Assembly (NCBI RefSeq): GCF_012676905.1
Contig: NZ_CP051428.1
Location: 3,000,001 to 3,064,000, forward strand
Direction of reading: 5' to 3'
Source of the DNA: Paenibacillus albicereus
GTDB taxonomy: Bacteria > Bacillota > Bacilli > Paenibacillales > Paenibacillaceae
Length of the DNA: 64,000 bases
Position numbers and translations under genes: made by a program. Each line of letters opens with the position of its first letter. Positions within the stretch are counted from its first letter, which is position 1. A model generated the notes under the pieces. That model searched no databases, was not told the DNA's origin, and saw nothing but the letters and a program-made list of their open reading frames with translations. Positions 29,022 to 38,764 of the stretch are shown here, one piece after another.

Positions 29022-32000
29022 TCAGCCGCGGATCAGCAGGCCGAGCGAGCGCTCGCCGAGCTGCACGCGCTCCATGCCGTCCTCGCGTCCGTAGCTGAGG
29101 CTGCTCAACAGCACGCTGCTCTGGAGCAGCTGGTCGTTCTCCTGCAGCGCCGCGGTCAATGCGTCGTCGGCGTCGAGCACGAGATCGATCCGCTTCTCGA
29201 TCGGCAGGTCGAGCTTCTTGCGGGTATCCTGCACGGCGCGGATGACTTCGCGCACCAGGCCTTCCCGCTCGAGCTCCGGCGTGATGTCGGTATTGAGCGC
29301 CACGGTCACGCCGCCGCCGGATGCGGAGGCGAAGCCCGACTTGGCCTGCTTCTCCACAAGCAGCTCGTCGAGCGCCACCGTCACGTCCTCGCCGTCCGGC
29401 GACGTGAAGGCGAAGCTGCCGCCCGTCACGATCGCGCGCGCGCCGTCCGCGTTCAGTCCTTTGAGATAGCCCTGGATCGGACCGACGTTCTTGCCGAACT
29501 TCTTGCCCGCGACCTTGAGGTTCAGCTTGAGGGAGAAGTCGACGAAGCCGCTGTCGCTGTCCTCGACGCGGATCGCCTTGACGTTGATCTCGTCCTTGAT
29601 GATCTCCTCATAGTCGGCGAGCGCGAATTCGCCGCTCAGCGAAACGATCAGCTCGGACAGCGGCTGGCGCGTCTTGATGCCGGTCTCGTTGCGCACGTTG
29701 CGCGCCAGCTCGACGATCGTGCGGGCCGTCTCCATGTCGCGCTCGAGCTCGGCGTCGATGGCCGATTCGTCGGCCGCCGGATAATCGGCGAGATGCACGC
29801 TCCCTTTGCCGCCCAGGTTGCCGTAGACGTCCTCCGCGAGCAGCGGCGCATAAGGCGCGATGAGGCGGGAGAGCGTCAGCAGCACGTCGCGCAGCGTCGC
29901 GTAGGCGTCCAGCTTGTCGTCCGTCAGGCCGCTGCCCCAGAAGCGGTCGCGCGAACGGCGGATGTACCAGTTGCTCAGCTCGTCGACGAACGCCTCGATC
30001 GCTTTGGCCGAGTTGAGGAAGTCCCAGCTCTCCAGGCCGGTCACGACCGTGCGCACCAAGGTGTTGAGGCGGGAGACGATCCAGCGGTCCAGCTTGGCTG
30101 CGGAAGCGCGCCCCTGATGCTGAGCCGGGTCGAACCCGTCGATGCCCGCGTACAGCGCGAAGAACGCATGCGTGTTCACGATCGTGTCGATGACCTTGGA
30201 CTTCGCCTCGCCGACGATGCCGCGCGAGAACTTCTTGCTGTTCCACGGCGCGCTGTCCGCCAGCAGCGACCAACGGAACGCGTCCGTGCCGTACTCGTCG
30301 ATGATTTCCCAAGGATCGATGACGTTGCCCTTCGACTTGCTCATCTTCTGGCCGTTCTCGTCCAGCACGTGCCCGGTCGAGATGACGGCCTTGTACGGCG
30401 CCTGGCCGTTGTACAGCGTCGATACCGCCAGCAGGCTGTAGAACCAGCCGCGCGTCTGGTCGATGCCCTCGCAAATGATGTCGGCCGGGTACTGCTCGGA
30501 GAAGCGGTCTTCATTCTCGAACGGATAGTGCTGCTGCGCGAACGGCATCGAGCCGCTGTCGAACCAGACGTCGATGACTTCCGGCGTCCGCGTCATGAGC
30601 GCGCCTTCGGCGAACGGGCTGCGCAGCTTCACTTCGTCGACATACGGCTTGTGCAGCTCGAAGTCCTCCGGCAGCTCCGTCACGGAGCGCTCGCGCAGGT
30701 CGGCCAGGCTGGACGGCGCGTACTCCTTGCCCGTCGCCTCGCACACCCATACGTTCAGCGGCGTACCCCAATAGCGGTTGCGGCTGATGTTCCAGTCGAC
30801 GAGATCCTCCAGGAACTTGCCGAAGCGGCCCTCGCGGATATGGCCCGGGTACCAGTCGACGCCGCTGTTGTTCGCGATCAGCTGGTCCTTGACGGCGGTC
30901 GTCTCGATGAACCAGCTCTCCGTCGCGTAGTAGAGGAGCGGCGACTTGCAGCGCCAGCAGAACGGGTAGCTGTGCTCATACTTCTCTTTGGAGAAGAGCA
31001 GCCCTTTTTCGCTCAGCATCTTGACGATCTCGATGTCGACCTCGCCGTCCTTGACGAAGCGCCCGGCCAGATCCGTCACCTCGTCGATGTAGCGTCCCTG
31101 GCTGTTCACGACGGCGAGCAGGCTGATGCCGTGCTTGCGCGCGGCCTTGTAGTCGTCGTCCCCGTGCGCCGGGGAGATGTGGACCATGCCCGTGCCGCTC
31201 GCGTCGCTGACGAAGTCCGCGCCGACGACGATATGGCCTTTGTCGACCGGAACGTAGTTGAACGGAGCGCGGTAGGCGAGGCCGACGAGCTCGGCCCCCT
31301 TCACGCTGCCGACGAGTTCCGGCTTGTCGTCACCCTTGAACACGCTGTCTACGAGCGCTTCGGCGACGAAGTACACTTCGCCGTCCTTCTTCGCCTTGAC
31401 ATAAGTGAGCTCCGGATTGACCGCAATCGCGGTATTGGCCGGCAGCGTCCACGGCGTCGTCGTCCAGGCGAGCAGATGGCCTTCGCCGTTCTCCAGCGGG
31501 AACTTGACCGTGGCGCTGAGATCCTTGACGTCCTCGTAGCCTTGGGCGACCTCATGGGAGCTGAGCGTCGTCTGGCAGCACGGGCAGTACGGGCTGACGC
31601 GGTGGCCGCGGTACAGCAGCCCTTTCTGGTGAATCGTGGACAGGATGTGCCAGACGCTTTCGATGTAGCTGTTCTTGAGCGTGACGTACGGATCGTCCAT
31701 GTCGGTCCAGTAGCCGATCGCCTCGGTCAGCTCGCGCCACTGACGCTCGTATTCGAACACGCTCGCCTTGCACTTCTTGACGAACGCCTCGACGCCGTAG
31801 TTCTCGATCTCCTGCTTGCCCGAGATGCCGAGCTCCTTTTCCACGCCGAGCTCGACCGGCAGGCCATGCGTATCCCAGCCCGCCTTGCGGACGACGCGGT
31901 AGCCGGACATCGTCTTGTAGCGACCGATGAAGTCCTTGATGACGCGCCCGAGCACATGCCCGATATGCGGCTTGCCGTTCGCCGTCGGCGGTCCTTCGTA

Positions 32001-32126
32001 GAACACGAAGTTCGGCTTGCCGGCGCGGTTCTCGATGGAAGCCTTGAACGTGTCCTCCGTCCTCCACTTGTCCAGCACGCGCAGCTCGCGCGCGCGGGCT
32101 TTTTCTTTCACGTCCACTTTTTGCAT
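29022..32126 (-). CDS. ileS: Isoleucyl-tRNA synthetase, long (type 2) form
   Basis: A 1034-residue class I synthetase charging tRNA-Ile. HIGH is at residues 54-57 (GKPHIGHVLG) and KMSKS is in GQKMSKSKGN. The segment after HIGH reads GWDTHGLPVELGVEKELG, the pattern of eukaryal/archaeal-like IleS2. The length (1034 against 921 in B. subtilis) and the absence of a C-terminal Cys zinc cluster support that type. Editing-domain motifs (TTTPWTLPANTAIAV) are present. The start at 32126 has AGAGGAG upstream. It is controlled by a T-box leader at 32183-32548. Confidence 0.97.
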   Translation of the reverse strand: MQKVDVKEKARARELRVLDKWRTEDTFKASIENRAGKPNFVFYEGPPTANGKPHIGHVLGRVIKDFIGRYKTMSGYRVVRKAGWDTHGLPVELGVEKELGISGKQEIENYGVEAFVKKCKASVFEYERQWRELTEAIGYWTDMDDPYVTLKNSYIESVWHILSTIHQKGLLYRGHRVSPYCPCCQTTLSSHEVAQGYEDVKDLSATVKFPLENGEGHLLAWTTTPWTLPANTAIAVNPELTYVKAKKDGEVYFVAEALVDSVFKGDDKPELVGSVKGAELVGLAYRAPFNYVPVDKGHIVVGADFVSDASGTGMVHISPAHGDDDYKAARKHGISLLAVVNSQGRYIDEVTDLAGRFVKDGEVDIEIVKMLSEKGLLFSKEKYEHSYPFCWRCKSPLLYYATESWFIETTAVKDQLIANNSGVDWYPGHIREGRFGKFLEDLVDWNISRNRYWGTPLNVWVCEATGKEYAPSSLADLRERSVTELPEDFELHKPYVDEVKLRSPFAEGALMTRTPEVIDVWFDSGSMPFAQQHYPFENEDRFSEQYPADIICEGIDQTRGWFYSLLAVSTLYNGQAPYKAVISTGHVLDENGQKMSKSKGNVIDPWEIIDEYGTDAFRWSLLADSAPWNSKKFSRGIVGEAKSKVIDTIVNTHAFFALYAGIDGFDPAQHQGRASAAKLDRWIVSRLNTLVRTVVTGLESWDFLNSAKAIEAFVDELSNWYIRRSRDRFWGSGLTDDKLDAYATLRDVLLTLSRLIAPYAPLLAEDVYGNLGGKGSVHLADYPAADESAIDAELERDMETARTIVELARNVRNETGIKTRQPLSELIVSLSGEFALADYEEIIKDEINVKAIRVEDSDSGFVDFSLKLNLKVAGKKFGKNVGPIQGYLKGLNADGARAIVTGGSFAFTSPDGEDVTVALDELLVEKQAKSGFASASGGGVTVALNTDITPELEREGLVREVIRAVQDTRKKLDLPIEKRIDLVLDADDALTAALQENDQLLQSSVLLSSLSYGREDGMERVQLGERSLGLLIRG

Positions 32127-32182
32127 CGTTACACGCTCCTCTAGGAAAATAAGCTCTTGAAAAAGGAATCTCTCTGGAAAAA

Positions 32183-32548
32183 CAAAAAAGCCCGCCCCTT
32201 GGAAAGGGACGAGCGTGAACTCGCGATACCACCCTGATTCGAACGCATCGGCGCCGGCCTGTCGTGGTGACAGCCGTCGGCGAGAGCGTTCCTCGGCAGC
32301 GGATCGAACCTGCGCAATCCGCGTTCCCGGTAACGGAGGACATCCGGCGCGGCTTACTGGGACCGTCCGGCACGGAGGCCGAAGCGGCCGATTCGGCGGC
32401 GCTTCTCGGAGAGGATGCACGTCTGGGTTCCGAACGCCGGCTTGCAGCTCTAGGCCGGCTCTCTGAGGATCTTTCCCGCAGGGCGCGTGTTCTCGTCAAT
32501 GAAGTTGCTATGCTCATGGTCCGTCTATCATCGGCATTTCTATACTAG
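32183..32548 (-). promoter_or_regulatory. Ile T-box riboswitch leader of ileS
   Basis: The minus strand carries the T-box sequence AGGGTGGTATCGCG (32222-32235). It is followed by a terminator stem GCTCGTCCCTT/AAGGGGCGGGC and T6 (32183-32212). In stem I the specifier is ATC (32468-32470), within AAAGATCCTCAGAGAGCC; the CAGAGAG after it is characteristic. ATC pairs with the tRNA-Ile GAU anticodon. Uncharged tRNA-Ile should promote readthrough into ileS. Confidence 0.95.
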
Positions 32549-32578
32549 GTTATACCTCATTCCGGCAAAAGGTGTCAA
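32549..32578 (-). promoter_or_regulatory. Sigma-A promoter of the ileS T-box transcript
   Basis: TTGACA (32573-32578) and TATAAC (32549-32554) are separated by 18 nt on the minus strand. The T-box leader starts a few nucleotides downstream. Confidence 0.85.
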
Positions 32579-32665
32579 CCGTCCAGGCTCGGCAAGCCTG
32601 CGACCCGAGTCCCGCGCCGAGCTGCGAGGCCGGCGCCGGGCGCGCGGAAGAGGCTGGTCCGGATG

Positions 32666-35600
32666 CTATTGCTTGCGGTGCACGCCCGCGGCGCCGAGCG
32701 CCGAGCCGATGATGCGGATCGGCACGTCCGCCGTCTTGCGGGTGCCGTTGCGGTACAGCACCTCGAAGCGGATCGTATAGTCGCCTTTTGCCAATCCACC
32801 CTTGAGATCGATCCACCGCTCGTGATGCAGCTCGCCCGCATAATGCCGGTCCGCCGCCACCGGCTTCAAGATCGTGCGGGCGTCCAGCCCGCCTCCCGCC
32901 GTCAAGCTCGCCGTCACCTGCAGCACCGGAGCCGGGACGGGGTAGCCTTGAACGATCAGCTTTTCGCCGGCATAAAACTCCTTCGGATGCTGCGACGTCT
33001 CGTGGCCGAGCCGTTCGTGCACCGCCTGCCAGTCCGCTGTATGGCCGACATCCGCGCTCAGGCCGAGCGGCACGACGGAGATCGGCTTGACTGCCGATGC
33101 CTCCGCCTTGCCGTCGCTGACCGTCAGCGTCACCCGATAGACGCCGGGCAAGGACCTTTCGACGAACGGCGGAGACGCATGCACGCTCGTCCGGCCCGAC
33201 GGGTCGAGAACGGTCCACTTCGCCGTCAGCGCGTCTCCGTCCGGATCGGACGAGCGGTCGAGCAGCTGTATCGGATCGCCTTCGTAGAGCGGCTTCGGCG
33301 TCCAGTCGAAGTCCGCGATCGGCGGGCGGTTCGTCTCGATGTAGAAGAACTTGGGGTCGCTATCTCCCCAGTCGTATCCATCAAAGACGCGAACCACGAT
33401 ATAGAGGTTCGTGTATTCCGGAAGATCGACAGTGGAAATGTAGCTTCCGTCTTTCCCGTTCTTAATGCCGGAATCATGCAGGATCGTTCCTCCATACTGG
33501 TAGATCTTCACCTGGTATTTGGCTTGCGGATCGCTGTCGGCATCGCCATAGGTCCATTTGAATTTCGGACGGAATTCGGTCAGCTTTTCCGGCCTCGCCT
33601 GATCTGCAGACGAGGGCACAAAGATAGTCGCTGTTGGAATTCGATTGACGACTTGAACCGTCTTTGAAACGGTGTCGATCTGACCGAGCTTGTCCTCCAC
33701 CACCTGGCGAATCCGGAAGGTGCCCATCGTACTGAATGTCTTGGCCCAGGTCGTCCGGATCTGGCTAGCCATCATTTCGGTTCCGCCATCCAGATTACGG
33801 ATGAAATAGTCGTGAAGCAGGTTTTGGCGGACTCCATCCTCTTTGTCCCACGCGGTCGAATCGATGCGGATTTCCTCGCCTCGATACGTCGTCGCGTGGC
33901 TCAGGTTGAAGCCGGCATGCGGAGGCTCGTCCGGCTGCGGTAGAGTGCCCACATAGACGGTCTTTTCGGTGTAGTCGCTCCATGCCTCATACTCGTCCTT
34001 TACCGCGAGGCCGACAGTATACTCTCCGATCTCATTCGGCGTCACCAGCTTGGATCGCACGAATTTGCCGGAGGGCGAGATGTAGTAGAACTTCTTTTCA
34101 AGCACGCCTTTGGTCCGGTAATAGTCGATGCCCGTCGCTTCGGTCGAGTAATGGCTGCTCGACAGGTACCGATCGGGGTCCCGGCTTCGATCCGTCCATA
34201 GGACCGTCCCGTTTGAAGCAAGAGAAACGTCGAAGTCAGAGATCGGCGGCCGGTGAATGATGACATCGCGTACCGATTCGTTGCTTTCCTTGCGGTACTC
34301 GTCAAAGTCCATCTTGGGATACAGATAATCGGAATGTGGATCATCCTTGGACTTGTAGCTGATCCGGTACAGCCCTACCTTGTCAATGACTGCGGCCGGA
34401 GAGGTGAGCCACTTTCCGCTCAAGGCAGAAGCCCCCGACTTCCCGTCCTGGGCATCGAGGAATTTCTGCGCCAGCTGGACGTACTTCCAGGACGTCAGAT
34501 CCTTAATCAGCGGGTCGTTCTCCGTGTCCGTGTTCCGGATCGTATAGAGCAGCGGTCTCCCCACGAGGCCTACGCCATTCAGTATCGTCGCCGTACTGAT
34601 CGGTGTCAGATCCGTATAGCTCGCCTGGTAAAATTCCGTTTTGGGAATCTCGGCGAACGGCCCGAATTTCCCTTCGGTGTAATAGGTCTCATTGATGTCG
34701 ATGACAGGCGTGCCGTCCACATAGACCTTGATCTTCCCGTCGAGAACTTGAATCTTGAACGCATATTTCTGGGCCAGGTTAACCGGATAGGATGCGCTTT
34801 GAAGCACCTTCCTTGTTCCCCCGCCGACTCGAACGAGGCTGACGGAGCTATGGTTGACCTCGACGCGGTACATGTTCCGGTTGTCCTGCGCGTGGAACGA
34901 ATAGCCCGAGTAGAGATACGGCGGAGCCGACATGTTGAGCTCCATTTTGAAGCTGTAGGAGACGTTCTTCATCCTCGTTTGTCCGAGTAGCTGGTTGTGA
35001 GAGGAGATATAACCTCCTTCCGGTCGGCTTTCTCGAGGCGCATACACTTCCGTTCGGCGATCGCTGGTTGCAACCGAAAAAGCTCCGTTATTGATCGGCA
35101 TGGCGTAATCCCCTACGAATGCCAGCTGCGTAAGCGAGAAATCGGACGTGCTGATCTTGTATAGCGTACCCTGGTCTTGAAAAATGAAGTTGTTCTGATT
35201 ATCGATTCGAATGTTGCTATAAATGAGTTTCAGTTGAGGGTATTCTCGGATGGTCGTTGCCGTTCCGTTATCCTGGATTCGAATCAGCCTCGCTCCTCGC
35301 TCGAAGTTATCCAGCAAGGCGTAGTTCGTATCTGCCACGTGCATGATGCGGCTCCCGTAGTCAAAGCTCGTGATTGGATCCGAGTAGGAGTAGGGATGTT
35401 TCCGATCATAGACACCCGTGTTGGTTACGACCCACTTCCCGTCGAAAGTGACGAAGATGCGATCGTACGATGGCACCCGGATAAGAGACTGATACGTATC
35501 CGTGTCGCTTTCCAGATTTCGGCTATAGTAGGCATGCGAGGAGCTGGAGAAGGTTGGATACGACGATGTGACATAGTTCATGTCTTTATCGACGCTCCCG

Positions 35601-38600
35601 GCGACAATGGATTCGGCTCCGAGAAGATAGTTATGCTCATACTCGGTGTTGTTGTACCACCGCTTTTCGCTTTTCCCTCCGTCCCAGGTGTACGAGGTTT
35701 TTAGTGGAGTTCCGTTGCTGCTGTTCTGGTACTCTGCATAGTAGTAGAGATGGTCGGAAAAGACTGTCGGCAAGCTGCCTGCATTCAAGTTCGGCGTCGT
35801 TCCCAAAACTGTAGGGTAATCGACCTTGAACCATTTGCCGTTGGCATAGATTTCTCCCCGTATGGCAAACGGAGTTCCGGCAGGATTGAGGAAGGAATCG
35901 GCGTAGTAGCTTCTAAGTTTTTTGTCATCGCCATGCAGCCGGGTGTGGACGATGCCCGTGTACAAGTCAACGGCGACGATTCCTTCTACTCCCGTTCGGC
36001 TGCCGATTTTCACCCCATCCCGATAAAATTCGTACAAATACTTGTACGTGTTTTTGTCATAGCTCGCGATGGCCGTGACGCCTCCAGATAATAGGGCTGA
36101 CTGCATGTAGCCGGTGTAGTATCGATCTTCGATGGGATTGCTGCGCACGGTACGGGGATACCCGTCACTTCCAACCATGAAGAGCTCCGCCCGGTTGAAC
36201 GTCGCCCATGGGGCAGCCAAAGCTCCATTCGCTGGATTATAGGCCCAGGAAGAGAGTTTCGTGTCGGCTCCAAAGTTGCTGTTGCCCCACTTGGTCCGAT
36301 CCTCTGCCATCGTTTTCGCGCTGATCGGCACCGATACGAGCGGCTCAGGCTCCAAGCTTTCGGACGTGACGTCGAACGATACCTGCGGGGCATCGTTGAT
36401 GACTTCAAAGTTAAAGTAGCCCGTGGCTTCCTTGCCGTAATCTTCTTTGACAAACACTTTGAATCGATACCGGCCGACTTTAGCCCCTTTGAAGTCAAAC
36501 GTCTTGTCTGCTCCCATGGTGATGGCGACTTCGGGTTCCGAGTAGTTTCCGTCGTTATTCGCATCGTACCGATACGCGACTTGGTGTACCACGATGGCGT
36601 CTCCGTCCGGAGAGTAGCTGGTGTTTTTGAACGAGACGCTTGAATTCCGCAGAGCGGGACTCGGGAACTCAAGCTTCGGTACCGGAGGCATGTCTTCCAA
36701 GACGGTAAGCATCTTTTCAGCAGGTTGAAGCGACTTCAAGCCTAAGTTGTCATAGACATCCAGCTTGATCTTGTACTCGCCCGGCGTGTCGTAGATTTCT
36801 CTTACGCCAGACCACTCGTCCCGAGCATGGTCGATGGTCCTCCCTTTGATCGGACTGTAGCTATTATTGCCGTCAAACTTAGGGGAATAGGGCCGGTCTT
36901 CACGAATTTGTAATGGGCCATTGATGACCGGAATCGGATTCGGCGGCACGACATTGATGCTGGCGCATCCGCTGCCGGTAGCCCCCCACTGGTCACGGAC
37001 GGTGGCGCAGATGGAGTAGAATCCATTCTGATCCATCGTGACGTTCGGGTACTCCCACATCATCGTTTCACCGCCGAATCGGTTCGGCAAATTCCGAATC
37101 CATTCACTGGTGCTTCCGGAGAAGTCGTAGCCTTCAAACGTCACGCTGTCCCCCTGGTCGGGATCCGAAAGGCTGAGCACGCTCAGGGTCAGGCGTTCAT
37201 TCTGAGGCGTGGAGGAGACTGGTTTTGTCGGATCGCCGGAAGGGTCGATCCATCCGATTTTAAGGACCGGCGGGTTATTCTTGGCCGGCCCGGTAATGGT
37301 CAACGTCTTGGGGCCGACCTCAGCTTCCCCACAGCTGGTCTTGAGAATCATGTAGACCTGGAAAGTGCCGACACCTAGAAGGGACGGCCATTTCTCGAAC
37401 GGATACGACGTCTCTGAGGAATAGTTGTAGTACGCCGGGCTTGTATACGTGAACATCCCTTGCTTAATCTCCCAGGTATGAGAAACATAAGTACATTTGT
37501 TGAGGACAAAGTCTTTCGGTTTCAAAGAAAAGGTGTCCCGATAAGCAATTTCCGGTTTTATGACGTCAAAATCGCCCGTGAAACTTTTAGACGCTTCCTC
37601 GTAGAAGAAGGAGAGGTATGCTTTAGGAACGGCTTTTGTCAAATGCACTTGTTGATCCGGCTTGCTCGTCGGGGTAGAGTCAAAAGCCGTATTCGAAAGA
37701 TTAGATCCAACCAAGGTGCCGTAACTCGTCGTGGCAGGATACGTGTTCGAGTAAGGAAGCGGAGAAACTTCTAAGCTCTCCTCGTTTTTGGTGACGTAAG
37801 CTCCCGTCGGACCGGCTCGAACCATATGTCGGATGTTTACTTCGCCCGCTGCTGGATCTCCGCTTGACGTTTTTTTCTTGTAATAGAGGTTCAAGTTGTA
37901 CGTGTCGAACAGTCCATTATACGTGAACTTGCTTGGACTGCCCGGCATGATTTCGCCTACAGGCGCATCACCCGTTGTACTTTTCTTGTTTCCCACGTAT
38001 TCGTACTCTGCATGCGCCGGTGGACTTCCGGTAGGATATTGGTTTCCTACATTCATCCGATAACTTTGTGCAGGGAAGACATCATTGATTTTAGTTCCGT
38101 CCGTCAGATAATGATTGACGTTGACTTGTCCGTCGAGTTCGAACTCGAAGAGGACAGGGAAGAAGTACTTGTAGGCTTCGACTCCGTTACCACACGAAGC
38201 ACAAGAGCCGTCCATTATTCTAGAATCGTAATGCTCTGGAGAGTCAAGATCGCCAATAACTATAAGGTCGAAAGTTACTGTAGAACTACCTATACCCTTA
38301 ACATTTGTCCTAGAAGGTGTTCCACTTCTATCTTTCGTTACAGGGACATAACGAGAATAAAATGCCCAATTTCTTAAGTTGGGATCGTCTTTACTCCCGT
38401 TTTTAATATCCATACGAGAGTTATCGAAATAACTCGCATTTTCTCCCGAATACGCGAAAGGAAATACGTAGACAGCCTTTATTGAACGTCCGGGAAAGGA
38501 AAATTTATATACGTCACTAATTGTTCGATTCGTACCTCCCGGCTTATCCTGACCGTTCCATGTTCCTGCTGAATTAGACATAACTTCGTAAGAAAGGAAC

Positions 38601-38749
38601 CCTACCCCATACCACTTATTCTTTTGAGCATTATATACAGGTTGAATATTAGCGCTACCGTCAATATCGGCGCTTACTATAGTGGGTGAGTATAACGGCA
38701 AAAGGTTTAATATAATTGCTACCACAATCAACTTTGACAGCCATTTCAC
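32666..38749 (-). CDS. Very large secreted PKD-domain protein
   Basis: A protein of about 2027 residues with a signal peptide (KWLSKLIVVAIILNLLPLYS, cleavage near VSA-D). In order: a unique N-terminal region with a CASC pair; two MucBP-like segments (about 215-390); several Ig/PKD-like domains (about 500-800); a repetitive, Tyr-rich beta region that looks propeller-like (about 850-1250); a LamG/concanavalin-like segment (about 1265-1400); and C-terminal PKD and fibronectin-like domains (PPIADFDWTPKPLYEGDPI is typical PKD). No sortase or SLH motif. GTG at 38749 is preferred (GAGGTGG 5 nt before); a GTG at 38758 is the alternative. The first 600 bp is markedly AT-rich. Probably co-transcribed with the stalk protein 6-16 nt upstream. 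Confidence 0.85.
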   Translation of the reverse strand: MKWLSKLIVVAIILNLLPLYSPTIVSADIDGSANIQPVYNAQKNKWYGVGFLSYEVMSNSAGTWNGQDKPGGTNRTISDVYKFSFPGRSIKAVYVFPFAYSGENASYFDNSRMDIKNGSKDDPNLRNWAFYSRYVPVTKDRSGTPSRTNVKGIGSSTVTFDLIVIGDLDSPEHYDSRIMDGSCASCGNGVEAYKYFFPVLFEFELDGQVNVNHYLTDGTKINDVFPAQSYRMNVGNQYPTGSPPAHAEYEYVGNKKSTTGDAPVGEIMPGSPSKFTYNGLFDTYNLNLYYKKKTSSGDPAAGEVNIRHMVRAGPTGAYVTKNEESLEVSPLPYSNTYPATTSYGTLVGSNLSNTAFDSTPTSKPDQQVHLTKAVPKAYLSFFYEEASKSFTGDFDVIKPEIAYRDTFSLKPKDFVLNKCTYVSHTWEIKQGMFTYTSPAYYNYSSETSYPFEKWPSLLGVGTFQVYMILKTSCGEAEVGPKTLTITGPAKNNPPVLKIGWIDPSGDPTKPVSSTPQNERLTLSVLSLSDPDQGDSVTFEGYDFSGSTSEWIRNLPNRFGGETMMWEYPNVTMDQNGFYSICATVRDQWGATGSGCASINVVPPNPIPVINGPLQIREDRPYSPKFDGNNSYSPIKGRTIDHARDEWSGVREIYDTPGEYKIKLDVYDNLGLKSLQPAEKMLTVLEDMPPVPKLEFPSPALRNSSVSFKNTSYSPDGDAIVVHQVAYRYDANNDGNYSEPEVAITMGADKTFDFKGAKVGRYRFKVFVKEDYGKEATGYFNFEVINDAPQVSFDVTSESLEPEPLVSVPISAKTMAEDRTKWGNSNFGADTKLSSWAYNPANGALAAPWATFNRAELFMVGSDGYPRTVRSNPIEDRYYTGYMQSALLSGGVTAIASYDKNTYKYLYEFYRDGVKIGSRTGVEGIVAVDLYTGIVHTRLHGDDKKLRSYYADSFLNPAGTPFAIRGEIYANGKWFKVDYPTVLGTTPNLNAGSLPTVFSDHLYYYAEYQNSSNGTPLKTSYTWDGGKSEKRWYNNTEYEHNYLLGAESIVAGSVDKDMNYVTSSYPTFSSSSHAYYSRNLESDTDTYQSLIRVPSYDRIFVTFDGKWVVTNTGVYDRKHPYSYSDPITSFDYGSRIMHVADTNYALLDNFERGARLIRIQDNGTATTIREYPQLKLIYSNIRIDNQNNFIFQDQGTLYKISTSDFSLTQLAFVGDYAMPINNGAFSVATSDRRTEVYAPRESRPEGGYISSHNQLLGQTRMKNVSYSFKMELNMSAPPYLYSGYSFHAQDNRNMYRVEVNHSSVSLVRVGGGTRKVLQSASYPVNLAQKYAFKIQVLDGKIKVYVDGTPVIDINETYYTEGKFGPFAEIPKTEFYQASYTDLTPISTATILNGVGLVGRPLLYTIRNTDTENDPLIKDLTSWKYVQLAQKFLDAQDGKSGASALSGKWLTSPAAVIDKVGLYRISYKSKDDPHSDYLYPKMDFDEYRKESNESVRDVIIHRPPISDFDVSLASNGTVLWTDRSRDPDRYLSSSHYSTEATGIDYYRTKGVLEKKFYYISPSGKFVRSKLVTPNEIGEYTVGLAVKDEYEAWSDYTEKTVYVGTLPQPDEPPHAGFNLSHATTYRGEEIRIDSTAWDKEDGVRQNLLHDYFIRNLDGGTEMMASQIRTTWAKTFSTMGTFRIRQVVEDKLGQIDTVSKTVQVVNRIPTATIFVPSSADQARPEKLTEFRPKFKWTYGDADSDPQAKYQVKIYQYGGTILHDSGIKNGKDGSYISTVDLPEYTNLYIVVRVFDGYDWGDSDPKFFYIETNRPPIADFDWTPKPLYEGDPIQLLDRSSDPDGDALTAKWTVLDPSGRTSVHASPPFVERSLPGVYRVTLTVSDGKAEASAVKPISVVPLGLSADVGHTADWQAVHERLGHETSQHPKEFYAGEKLIVQGYPVPAPVLQVTASLTAGGGLDARTILKPVAADRHYAGELHHERWIDLKGGLAKGDYTIRFEVLYRNGTRKTADVPIRIIGSALGAAGVHRKQ

Positions 38750-38764
38750 CTTTTCCACCTCTAT

